DNA of 64,000 bases, from NCBI RefSeq assembly GCF_018831695.1, contig NC_056715.1:8776169-8840168 (forward strand), given 5' to 3'. The notes beneath the pieces are model-generated. The model did not search any database. It was given only the letters and a program-made list of their open reading frames with translations, and was not told where the DNA came from. This stretch comes from Puntigrus tetrazona (taxonomy: Eukaryota > Chordata > Actinopteri > Cypriniformes > Cyprinidae). Of the stretch, positions 12,480 through 23,400 are shown in pieces (the stretch's first letter is position 1; the number at the start of each line of letters is the position of its first letter). A program made the position numbers and the translations under genes.

Positions 12480-13997
12480 AAGATGACTTTGATCTGCCTC
12501 TCTGTGGACTCTGCTCTTCTGAACTCAGAGCAACAATTTAACATGTTTCAGAGCTAAAATTAATTTATGGAGATGAAAAGTAAGTTGAAAAATATGAAAT
12601 TAATTGATAGAATTTTGATGAATGTTCACTGACAGACTTGTTTGATTTTGGAAAAGTCTTTGAACAGCTGGCTTCAGTTTCATACTTACGAAGTTAAATT
12701 GGTAAAGTTTGCTTACGATAAGCAACCTTCTGGGTTACTGAAAGCCTCACAATGTTCATTATGTATGTGAAGTACTACAGCGCATCTCATCCTTGTGGAC
12801 TGCACCAGATTTAAAAAAGTTGTTACTGCACTCTTCCAGCAAGAAATTTGCAAGTTCTCAAACATGTCGCATGAACATGTGGTTACACATGGTTTGACGA
12901 GATAAGCTGTCCTTCCTGTAGTAGTGCTGTAGACCACTTACATTATGGACATTGCAGTTTATTGCCGAGATGTGGCTCTGACCACAGATCCAGTCCTCAT
13001 GCCTTCCTGCTACAAGACTATGGCATGTTTATACAGATGATCAGGGTCCCTGGGCATCTTCTGGTGTTTTCTGAATCATTAGATAGGTCTCTTTAAAACA
13101 AATGTATTGCAACTGTCGCGTTAATCACTTGTTAACTTGTCCAGAGAAGCATGTGCAATACTTGTATATGGTTCAATGAACAAGTATAAAGAGTGTTGTT
13201 TAAACCCATTCTGGTCTGTAAATCTTAAATACTATCTTTACAATACAATATCCTGATTTAATGTTTGTGTGTTTTCGAGTTTGTCATGTGCCCTTCTGGA
13301 ATAATGGCGTGTGTGTGTATATTCTAAACTCCATGCTAAAAGGCATACAACCTAATGTAGTAATCTGTCATGGGGAAAAAATATGGAAATGTATTGATTT
13401 AAAGATTGTGGGAACCTCAATTATGGTTTTATGCTTGGAATTACCCCAATAATATTATTGACTTAATTCTTCCGTTCTCACTTAATATTAACAAAAAATA
13501 ATTGTACAAGAACTCTAGTCTACACGCCTACTCTGCCTGTGGTTAGAATGTCCTCTTTGTGGACATTGTAACACATATTTAACTATTAGCAGAAAAACAA
13601 AAAGACAGATGCGGTACATTCTTTGGCCCCAAAACGTGTAATTACGGTCAAGTCGTTTCAAAACCTACTTGGCTGCCTCTCTAGACAGCATTTTGGCAAA
13701 CTCAGTCACGTTCCGAATGTTGCCTAGACAGGCAGCTTTCCTAGATTTGAACAAAAGCCCATGTAGTTCAAAGGCACGAATTTGTGCGCTGGCCCTTTAA
13801 GAGCGACGGACATGATCCACAAGCAGGAGAAACAGGAGTGATTTCCTCTCGCGCCGCTACGATGTAACGGCTCACTGTACAACAGAGACGAGCCCGTGAC
13901 TACAGTGTGACTCCACTTAAGAGTTTTTAATATCACCCTGGGCTATTTTTGTGGCCCGGTAGTGATTTACAGAGCAGAACGAGACGTTTATTAGAGG
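12480..13997. other. znf593 3' flank and selenon promoter/5' UTR
   Basis: No coding exon is supported. Positions 12480 to roughly 13250 are probably znf593 3' UTR and flank. Positions 13790-13997 are more CpG-rich, directly precede the selenon start codon and should contain its promoter and 5' UTR. I see no TATA box at a useful distance. Confidence 0.4.
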
Positions 13998-16900
13998 ATG
14001 GCCGCAGACGTGGATAAAACTCCAGCTGGAGAGCCCAAGGATGATCATGATGAAGATCGCGCGACTCCATCCAGCAGACGCGCCCGCTCACGTTTCAAGC
14101 AACTCTCCAGTTTATTTCTTGTCGCTGCTGTTCCTTTGTTCGGCTTTTGCATTAAATATTACCAGGACGCCCAGCTTGTGAAACGCCATGTAAGTTATTC
14201 CAGTTTGGTCAGAATTTAATTGCAGTTTTGACCCGTGAAGGAAGGATGCTTTTCAGAGCCACGAGAGATACTGCGTGATTTACTGCAGCTGTTCAAACCA
14301 CATGTAGTCCTTGCAGTTTGTTAAAATGCAGTAAGTTTGTTTAGTTTTAAACGTTGCTCTTCTAATATTAATTTTTGAACTGTCTTTGCCACGTCTTCTT
14401 TTGTTATGTGGTAATAGTAAACTTGCATCTGGTGCCCGCTGTTTTATTAGGGTTGGATAATTGCCACAGCTGGGCAAGACAGCTTTGTTAAAACAGCAAC
14501 CCCCCTATTTCTCGTATATCTGTGTTACTTCTGTGTCGCTTCATATATTAACCAGATTTTCCAGGCTGCCCTCCTACTCCGACTGTTAATAGACCCAGAC
14601 ACAACATAAAAAGTATGCCAGGTATTCAGTTAAAAATAAACGGACGTAGACCTCATTGTGTTCTGCTGCCTTTTCTTTTGTACAACTCATTCGTTTGAAC
14701 CAAATCTTTTCAGGGAATCAACTGAACTGGTTCACAGAATGAATCACTCACGAATTGGTCTGAATCAGAGTAGTTTTTTATGAAGGTTAAAAATTTCGTA
14801 AATAGCAATTTCATTAATCCATACACACACAAAAGCAAAATGTGTCAATTTAATTTCATATCTGTTGCAGGAGGCAGGATTGAAGGCACTGGGAGCAGAT
14901 GGACTCTTTTTCTTCTCATCCCTGGATACCGATCATGACCTCTATCTCAGTCCAGAGGAGTTCAAACCTATTGCAGAAAAACTCACAGGTATTATTCTTG
15001 TTGTCTGTGCACTTGCAGAGCATTAACATCTTTTTGCAAGTAGATATTGTCTACTGAAGCAGAATTAAGATGCTTCAAGGCTATGTTCTCCATCGCTATA
15101 GAAAATGATTTCCAGCTGAGAGTTTTAAGCATTGTTGCAATATCTGATGTCCATCTCTGTTGCCTGAAGGCGTGGCACCTCCCCCAGAGTTTGATGAGGA
15201 GATACCACATGATCCTAATGGAGAGACGCTGACCCTGCATGCTAAAATGCAGCCGTTACTGCTGGATAGCATGACAAAGAGCAAAGATGGCTTTCTAGGG
15301 GTAATTTAAGCATTACACATTAGTAAATTCATCTGAACTCCTAACAAGCTTACAAACAGACAGGTGATAATTAAAAAATATATATATAAATATACACATT
15401 TAAAATACCAATAAGAAAATTGAAGTGTACATGAAATGTCTTAATTTAAAGTTTATAATAATATTAAACGTGATAGAACATGGACTGTTACAAGGTGCAA
15501 ACCCAAAATGTGCTTGTAATGTAAACTGAGCCGTGTCTTTCTCATCAGGTTTCTCACAGCTCTCTTAGTGGACTGAGATCTTGGAAACGTCCAGCTGTTC
15601 CTTCATCCACGTTTTATGCTAGTCAGTTCAAGATCTTCCTGCCACCCAGTGGTAAATCGGCCTTGGGTGACACTTGGTGGATCATTCCCAGCGAACTGAA
15701 CATTTTCACCGGCTACCTTCCCAACAACCGCTATCATCCTCCCACGCCACGGGGCAAAGAGGTACAAAAGATCACAACAAAACCCTTTTCATTTAATATT
15801 ACTTTGGTTTGTTGAAAAATTTAAATTGTCAAGGTTGATTCAATTTCTGTTTAGGTGGTGGATTGATGATGTGGTTATTTAATTTCTCTGCAGGTACTGA
15901 TCCACTCTCTGCTAAATATGTTCCACCCGAGGCCTTTTGTGAAATCCCGCTTTGCTCCACAGGGAGCTGTGGCTTGTATACGGGCTGTTACTGATTTCTA
16001 TTATGATATTGTTTTCAGGTGAGTTAAAATTAAACATGATGTCATGATTGAATAAGGTTTTTGTCATCCAGAATAAATGGGATTTTAGACGTTTATTTTG
16101 TATGTCACTTAAAGAATATGTGATAGTAACTTCATTTTTACTATTATTTTAATTTTGAGCCTACTGCACTACTAATTACAGAGTCCATGCCGAGTTCCAG
16201 CTAAATGATGTTCCAGACTTTCCATTCTGGTTCACTCCTGGGCAGTTTGCTGGTAATATCATCCTCTCCAAAGATGCTTCTCACGTGCGAGAGTTTCACC
16301 TCTACGTCCCAAATGACAAGTCAGTCTTCCCTCCACTATTCCTAACTGCAAACATATTGCAATAGCGATTTTATGATTTCTATTTCTCCAGATTATTTTA
16401 GCATAATTGCCTGCAATATTTGTCCTCTGGTTTCATATTGACAGAGAAATAGAAATAGAAAATAAAAAAAGTTACAGTTTTAGTTCTTAATAATGTAGAG
16501 AATGTTAAATAATGACAATAATATTACTATTACTATATTATTAATATTATAATAATTACTTGATATTATTTTCATTTGTAAATATCCAATAATTATTCTC
16601 ATTAAATGTAAAAAATAATTACCACTATTTGATTAATAATTGCAGTTACCTTTTTTTGTTGTTGAGCAAAATCATTTTCATTATCACTTACCATTATTGT
16701 GCAGCCCAATCTGATTGTGTTTCATGTGGCAGATCTCTGAATGTGGACATGGAGTGGCTTTATGGGGCCAGTGAGAGCAGCAACATGGAGGTGGATATTG
16801 GATACCTGCCCCAGGTTTGTGCTCTTGTTTACGCAGAGCATCTTATGAGGGTTTTGATTTGTGGTATGCATAATACAAAAGTGCTTCTCCTGATATTTTC

Positions 16901-18221
16901 ATGTTTTGTTTTTTTTGATAACTTGAAATACACAAAGTAAATGGGCTGTGTATGTTTACAGATGGAGCTCAGGACAGAAGGTCCCTCCACTCCCTCAGTG
17001 ATTTATGATGAGCAGGGGAACATGATTGACAGCCGAGGGGAGGGAGGAGAGCCTATTCAGTTTGTCTTTGAGGAGATTGTCTGGAGTGCAGAGCTGAGCA
17101 GAGAAGAAGCATCCAGGCTTTTGGAGGTCACAATGTACCCATTTAAAAAGGTGAGTCCCTTGACTCTGGCTAGGTATGTTTTGAAGCATGGCTGCTTGTT
17201 TGAGGTTGTTTAAGCTGGTCCTAAGCAAATAGGTTCTGCTCAGGACCAGCTCAAAACAGCACCCGTGCTTCAAAACACATCTAACCAGCACATGCTGGCT
17301 TTTTCAACAAGGTAAATAGATGTTCTTTGAAGATATCATTGTTTTGGTGAAGTTGTTGTTGTCATTATTCATTTCATCAGTGGATTTTCTTTTTATAAGG
17401 TGCCATATTTACCATTCAGTGAGGCCTTTAGCAGAGCTCATGCAGAGAAGAAGCTGGTTCACTCCATCCTGCTCTGGGGGGCTCTGGATGACCAGTCATG
17501 CTGAGGTAAGACACCCAAAAATGGGAATAACCCAGAACAAAGCAGTTGAGTCGGGCCATTATGGCCAGCATGACTTTATCTGCATCGTAACTGGTCAGCT
17601 ACAGAAGATGTTTCTTTAATTTGCTTTCTGTACACTTCTCTTCTTCTTTTCTGCTTTAGGTTCGGGGCGGACTCTTCGAGAGACAGTCCTCGAGAGTTCG
17701 CCCATTTTGGCCTTGCTCAATCAGAGCTTCATCAGCAGTTGGTCTCTAGTCAAAGAGCTGGAGGATCTGCAGGTAGAGTTTGGATAGCTTAACTGACACA
17801 TGTTGTTAAGTTAAATTAAGTTGTCCTTACTGAGACGAATTATGTGTGTAACCGTCATTTAGGGTGATAAGAAGAATCTGGACTTGAGTGAAAAGGCTCG
17901 TTTACATTTGGAGAAGTATACTTTTCCAGTGCAGATGATGGTGGCGCTGCCAAACGGCACTGTGGTAAGTCTTCTTTAGCTTTCTTAAGCCAGCTGGATC
18001 AGTCTGTGCCAACTATTTGTTTCGGTGAATATGACTCTTAACTTCTCTAGGTTCATCACATCAATGCTAATAATTTCCTGGACCAGACATCAATGAAACC
18101 AGAAGAGGAAGGGGGGCCTGCTATCAGTTTCTCAGCAGGTTTTGAGGATCCTTCAACTTCCACATACATTCACTTCCTACAGGAAGGACTCAAAAAGGCC
18201 AGACCTTACCTGGAATCTTAA
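13998..18221 (+). CDS. selenon: Selenoprotein N, ER membrane selenoprotein
   Basis: Twelve coding exons: 13998-14189, 14871-14988, 15170-15300, 15549-15761, 15894-16018, 16182-16319, 16733-16814, 16962-17150, 17400-17505, 17660-17772, 17863-17964, 18051-18221. They total 1680 nt: 559 residues with one in-frame UGA read as Sec at residue 431, within SCUGSGRT. A membrane segment at residues 36-52 (LSSLFLVAAVPLFGF) follows an Arg-rich cytosolic tail, giving a type II ER protein. An EF-hand loop lies at 83-94 (DTDHDLYLSPEE). The C-terminal half is thioredoxin-like. SELENON is a calcium-sensing ER reductase linked to SERCA2/RyR function; human loss causes congenital myopathy (established knowledge). 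The extra Alu-derived exon of the long human isoform has no counterpart. A foldback MITE lies in intron 8. Confidence 0.97.
17166..17299. mobile_element. Foldback MITE in selenon intron 8
   Basis: The two halves are imperfect inverted copies. The left half runs ctggctaggtatgttttgaa ... taagctggtcctaagc. The right half is its reverse complement with a few changes (gctcaggaccagctcaaaac ... cttcaaaacacatctaacca). The hairpin arms are about 60 bases. No coding capacity. The family is common in fish genomes; I do not assign a superfamily. Confidence 0.75.
17502..17504 (+). other. selenon: Selenocysteine UGA codon of selenon
   Basis: TGC TGA G at the end of exon 9 is joined to GT TCG GGG at the start of exon 10, giving Cys-Sec-Gly-Ser-Gly-Arg-Thr. 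This matches the conserved SCUG redox motif of SELENON. The reading frame continues open for 128 codons to the TAA at 18219-18221. UGA is the second-last codon unit of its exon, only one base from the splice junction. Confidence 0.97.
17665..17703 (+). promoter_or_regulatory. selenon: Selenocysteine redefinition element (SRE) stem-loop
   Basis: GGGCGGACTCT (17665-17675) pairs with AGAGTTCGCCC (17693-17703) over 11 bp with one G-U. Inside it, CGAG (17677-17680) pairs with CTCG (17689-17692), leaving a short apical loop. In the spliced mRNA the stem begins six bases after the UGA. Mammalian SELENON has an SRE at this place that promotes Sec insertion; that it does so here is inferred from position and pairing. 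Confidence 0.85.
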
Positions 18222-18257
18222 AACTGTTTATCTCCAGTAATATTGGTGCGCATTAGA

Positions 18258-18263
18258 AATAAA
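18258..18263 (+). promoter_or_regulatory. selenon: AATAAA upstream of the SECIS
   Basis: A perfect hexamer only 37 bases after the selenon stop and about 500 bases before the SECIS. If used, the mRNA would lack the SECIS. No clear GU-rich downstream element follows, so I expect little use. Confidence 0.35.
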
Positions 18264-18754
18264 TGAGGGGAGTACATGAGGGAGAAAGAAAGGAAGTGCT
18301 CATATCAGTTTTACTCCCCCGTGTCTGATTTTAGGAACGGAATGTGGAGCTGACATAATTTCTTCATTCAGAAGGCAGCTGGTGGCCACATCTTAAGAGT
18401 GACACATTCCATGTAAAAGTGCAAAATATAACATCATGTTGTCACAAGTGTGTGCTATGTCACACAGTGAAACCTAAAGGGTGTTTAACTGTACACAATC
18501 TCAATTAAGTCATATATTTTTATATAGAAAATTTGGCAATTATTTTGCAAACCTTACACTTCCTGAGTGACGAATGTCATTAGTCTGACCCATTGTTCAG
18601 ACTTATGAACTGAAATAGCATTATGTTGTATATTGATCTGATGAAACCACTTTTATACTTTTGTTTCATACATACAATGCCACTTCCGTTCTTGCTGCAT
18701 AATTTTTGTTCCAAATAGTCCTGTAGGACACAGAACGTTGCTGATGTGGTTTCC

Positions 18755-18835
18755 TAGATTAGGCATTTTGTGATGGTCTGGTCTGAAAGCCCAATTAGGA
18801 CGAGACCAGACCTGATGTTGTTGTTTAAATCTGGA
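18755..18835 (+). promoter_or_regulatory. selenon: SECIS element of selenon
   Basis: The kink-turn core is GTGAT (18770-18774) opposite CTGAT (18812-18816). It flanks a perfect 10-bp helix: GGTCTGGTCT (18775-18784) with AGACCAGACC (18803-18812). The apical loop carries the unpaired AA at 18786-18787, 12 bases after GTGA. A lower helix is suggested by AGATT near 18757 and AATCT near 18829. The quartet is GUGA rather than the commoner AUGA. It lies about 550 bases beyond the selenon stop. Confidence 0.92.
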
Positions 18836-19159
18836 AGCAATGTCTGCTCTTCTGTGTCTGAACAGAATACTGGCACTATGCTACAACACACACAAAACAA
18901 AGCTTTAGTTTTTAGCTCAACCACACAGCTGCAGGAAAGCTGCCATGGACTCTAATATATCACACCTGAAATCCACTTTTGTTAAAGGGTGGAGGTACGT
19001 AATAGTAAGATCATCACTTTTTTTGTGTGTGTCTTTTATAAATTAAATATAACGCAAAAGCTCACATGCTTTCATGTCTGATTCTTTCTACCACATTTAG
19101 GCTGAAGACCAGAGTAGAAATAGAAACTGTTCAAAGCTTTGGGATCTGTAAGATTTGTA

Positions 19160-19425
19160 TAAATGTTTTTTTTTTTTTTTTAAATTAAGTCTCTCATGCT
19201 GACAATTAATTTGATTCAAAATACAGTAGTATTATAAACTAAACATATCTTGTTTTGGTTTTACCATGCAAAGTCAGTGTCACATGAAAATCATTCTAAA
19301 CTGTTTAAGAATCAATGTTGAAAATGGTCATGCAGCTTAATATTTTTTGTAGACACTTGTATTCAGATGCTTGCTGAATAAAAAGTACAATTTTGTACCG
19401 ATCCCAAACTTTTGAATAGTAGAGC
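19160..19425 (-). repeat. Diverged R1 dispersed repeat copy in the selenon 3' UTR
   Basis: Phrases cagtgtcacatgaaaatcat, atgcagcttaatattttttg and ttgctgaataaaaagt, and the end cgatcccaaacttttgaata, mark the family. It brings an AATAAA at 19377-19382 that could serve as a selenon polyadenylation signal. Confidence 0.5.
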
Positions 19426-19497
19426 ATGAAACAACATCCTTTATAACTGCAGTTTTGTGTACATGTAATTCTCTACTGACATCAAATATAATATATA

Positions 19498-19533
19498 AAT
19501 AAAACAGTGTTGTTGTTAATCTGATGTTTTATT
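19498..19533. promoter_or_regulatory. Facing polyadenylation signals of convergent genes
   Basis: AATAAA at 19498-19503 (+) could end selenon. TTTATT at 19528-19533 is AATAAA on the minus strand and could end the TLDc gene. If both are used, the two 3' UTRs meet or overlap within tens of bases. Use of either is not shown. Confidence 0.35.
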
Positions 19534-20461
19534 AGGTAATGAGTTAATGAACACTTTAAGTATTGAGTGACTGCATTTTCACATGTATAAATATTGCATT
19601 GTTTTGTCAGACTTATTTTTGACATTTTTAGAATGATTTTTTTTTTGTACAGATAACTTCGTGAACTGATGTTATTACCAATGTAAGAATTATTTACAGA
19701 AAGAAGGTTTTCCTACAGGGTAGGAACACATCCACAAGAGTACCTAAGATTTTTGTGTGGATGTCTAAGAAATGTTTGTTAGACCAAAAGCCTCTCTCAA
19801 GACTTAAAATACGCAACTCCTAGGTTTTGTGTGTGGTATTCAACCCAAAGTCATTTCAGGTTTTTTTTTTGGCTTGAGTGATGAGAAACCTTTTGTAAAA
19901 GTACAGCTGTGGGTTTAAACTAATGCCTGAACCAGTGTTTATAGCGGAGGCTGTGCTTACTAACAGCAGATGAGGCTTTAATTAGTGCTATTTAGTCAGG
20001 GCGTTGCTTATTTTTGCTGAATCCTAAATTAACACCGATAAAAACGTTCCTCATCACAATAATAGTCAAGCTGTAACAATGCACCATCAACCTCACCAGT
20101 ACAAACACAAACCGCTCAGAAAATGTTATTGGACAGTTCTCCATTCTGTCCCAGAATTCACCTAAAAAATATTAATTCTTGTATGAAGAAGTGCACACAT
20201 TCAAATAATGAACTGGACCCAAATGCATCTTAATCACAAGACGAAACAGGTTTGTTTTTTTTTTTCATCATGATGGTGAAGATGTTAGGTGAGCTTTCAT
20301 TTCCTCTACGTCCAGTTTAGGCAGATTATTCAGCATTCACAGTTTGCAGTGTCTCTTTCTTTTGATTTACAGATTTCACTCAACTGGAGAATTAGTTTAT
20401 CTGTTAATGGCCATATTTCCACTAATCATGATGTTTTAGATTATTTTCCATGCTTGTTTTT

Positions 20462-23400
20462 TCAGCCAAACGTCCAGGCCTCCAACTCCAGAATCGTGAA
20501 GTCATTGGTCTCAGACAGGCTGCAGTTATTAAAGGTGAAACAGGGGCTGCTTCTGCCCAAGAATAACCTCTCGTCCACCCACAAACCAAAGTGACCACTG
20601 GGATGAAAAGAAACAAATTCAGTTTATAAGTCTTAAAATTAATAGTAAGAAATATTTAACATTTTGTCCTAATATGTACCTTCCTCCTCCAATGGCAAAA
20701 GAGTCCAAATCTCCTTTGATAAAAAAAGAGTTTTCTCCAGTCCAACGGAAACACTTGAAGAAAACAAATTATAAGTAGGAAGTGTTTAAAAGATATGGCT
20801 AGTGTAAACCTGTTTCCATCAATGACAATAAATATGAATTTACCTTAAAGCGTGGATGAGACAGGAACAGGAAGGTCTCTCCAGTGCCATAAAATGCTTC
20901 ACTAGGATGCAGAGGATGTGAGAGAAAACTCCCAAAAACCTGAGAAGTAGTAAAAAATACTCACAAAGGTAAACCGTCTGTCTTGGGTCATCATTGACCT
21001 TTAGATGTCCTTTCTGATTAGAGATGTGAAAAAATGTATGACCTGCTGGTTGTGGTCCTTGATGAGAATAAGCACTGGCGAGTCGGTGGTGCCGAGTTTC
21101 CTGTAAAGAGTCTTGAGACTGGCCCCGTGTTTGTCCGTGCTGTAGGACAGCTGCCACGTGTGTCCGATTGTACGAGGAGGCAGCTCTTTTGAGATCTGAG
21201 AGAAAACAATTTGGGCTTCTGGAACCAATTCAAGATAAGTTATTTTGCAAAGCAGCCCGAGCGTTCGTGTATGTTAGTGCGTACTGACCTCTCTAACTTG
21301 TTGGGCATCCAGGATGACACTCTGGTTCAGAATGTGAGTCAAACCTTCCGGTTCAGTAGAGACAGAAGCTTTCGGCGCACTCTCCTCCACTGACACCATC
21401 TGTACAGGATCAACATGTGTATGACCAACTTAGGCATTACTGTTTAAAAGTCTGGGATCAATAAGTCTTGGTATCTTTTTAATTGAATGAAAACCTTTAT
21501 TTCATAATGATGCATTAAATGTATTTTAAATTTCATGTTCATCAAAATAAATAAAATAAAACATTATTAATTAATTAATGCTGCTTGAGCACCAAATCAG
21601 CATATTAGATTGATTTTCTAAAGATGATGTGACACAGAAGACTGGAGTCATATCTGCTGAAAATCCAGCATTGGGAATATATTACATTTACAGAAACTTA
21701 CTGATCCTCACCAAAAATGTGCTGCTTTTATAAAGACGACCTTTATACACATTTTCAACACTGCCATGTGTAAAATAAACAACAACAACAACAGCACATC
21801 CAATAAATTTGCTGGCTTAATAATCCTCAGTGGTATTGGACTTTAAACCCAAGAATGAATGCAATTGTATAAACAACTGTGAATTCATACTGACGAGCTG
21901 TTTGTTTGATATAGGATCGGTTTAAACCAAATTATACAATTTAAAATCTACATATTCAAAACTCTTTGACCTGCGAGTTCACCGTTTCTTCACACCTTCA
22001 ACTAAATAGCAAAAAAAAAAAAAAAAAAGAAGTATATTTAAACAATAAAAGGTTTTACAAGTACATGCATATTAAATAACAAAAACCCAGTTCAATGTTT
22101 TTATTCATTATGCAAAAAAATATAGAAATACTTGTTTAAAATGTACAAATAAAACACCAAATATCCTTTAAAAGTCTTATTTACATATTTGCATAAATAC
22201 ACAAAAAAGTGCATGAATATTTGAAAAACCAAACATTTATGAAAATATTCTTTCATATAAACAATTCAGTGCTTCAGTTGCAGTAAAAATGTTACGTTTG
22301 TTCTGTTTGCCCAGCCTCATACAGCATTTGATAGATCTTGAACTTAACCTCAGACTTCACCTGAGGTTCAATTTTTGCCAACATGTCAGCAATGACAACA
22401 GCGAATCTGTAATCCTCATTGTCCCGCTGCATAGCCCTCTCCCTCTCCCAGTCCAGCTGCTCCAGGATCTTCAGCAAGGCATCTTCAGTGGTGCACTTTC
22501 TCTTAGGCATTAAGCTGGTAGAAGATGGGGATGCATTAGAACAGGGTGAAATGCTTGGGGCAGGGAAAGCTGAAATTGAACAGGGTGAGGGGCTGCGTTT
22601 AGGTGATGGACAGGGCTGAAGGGGAGCGGATGGGGTGGGTGGAAGAGAAGATGACGATGGCCTGAGGGACGGAGGTAGAGGGCTACCAGAAATCACAGTC
22701 TCTGATGTTCCTGATGCTGGAGAGACTGAGAAGCTGTTTGACTTCAGTAGTTCCTCAATGGAGACCACTTTACACACATCCTTGAGTAAAACCAAACAAA
22801 CAAAACACTAATTACATTCAGGTACAAAAGGGACAAGTTGTATATATACCTAACTGATATCATCTTTCATATTGCGACCTACATAGGATTGAAAAATAAT
22901 ATAGGTAGATAGGTAAATGTTAAAGAAATGAAGAGTAGACTTAAACGTAACTATCCATAAATGATGCTAATGGGAATCTCTTCTGTTTTCATGTTTATCT
23001 CTATTGTTTGAACACGGCACGTATTTAACAACTAATGCCAAACATATGGAGAAATAATAACACTTATTAATCAGTACGCAAGGAAGCAAAAGACCAGCTA
23101 GGTACGTCAACTATCATCCTAAAACCACATTTTTGTTTCTTACCTTCACAATTGTGCCTTTTTCCCGATGTTTAACAAATTGGGTTAACCATGCCAGCTC
23201 AGCCATGATCTTGTATGAACTTGGATCGCTGCTTCTCGCGCGCACCCTCTTCTTGATCCGCACAAACTTGTCTCTTAAGTTCTTCCACACTTTCCGGCAC
23301 TCAGCCTCGTCTTTTCCCGTGGCGGCAGCGACATCGTTCCACGCTTTTTGAATCAACGGAAGGTCACTGTGATGGCGCATATTCGGATCATAGAGGTGCC

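Noticed and set aside
17502..17504. TGA in selenon exon 9 as a termination codon or pseudogene mark
   Set aside because: The downstream frame is conserved SELENON sequence, and both SRE and SECIS are present, so it is a Sec codon.
22289..22619. Plus-strand open frames opposite the MADF gene
   Set aside because: Shadows of the minus-strand coding exon; the minus-strand product has a clear C-terminal helix and linker.
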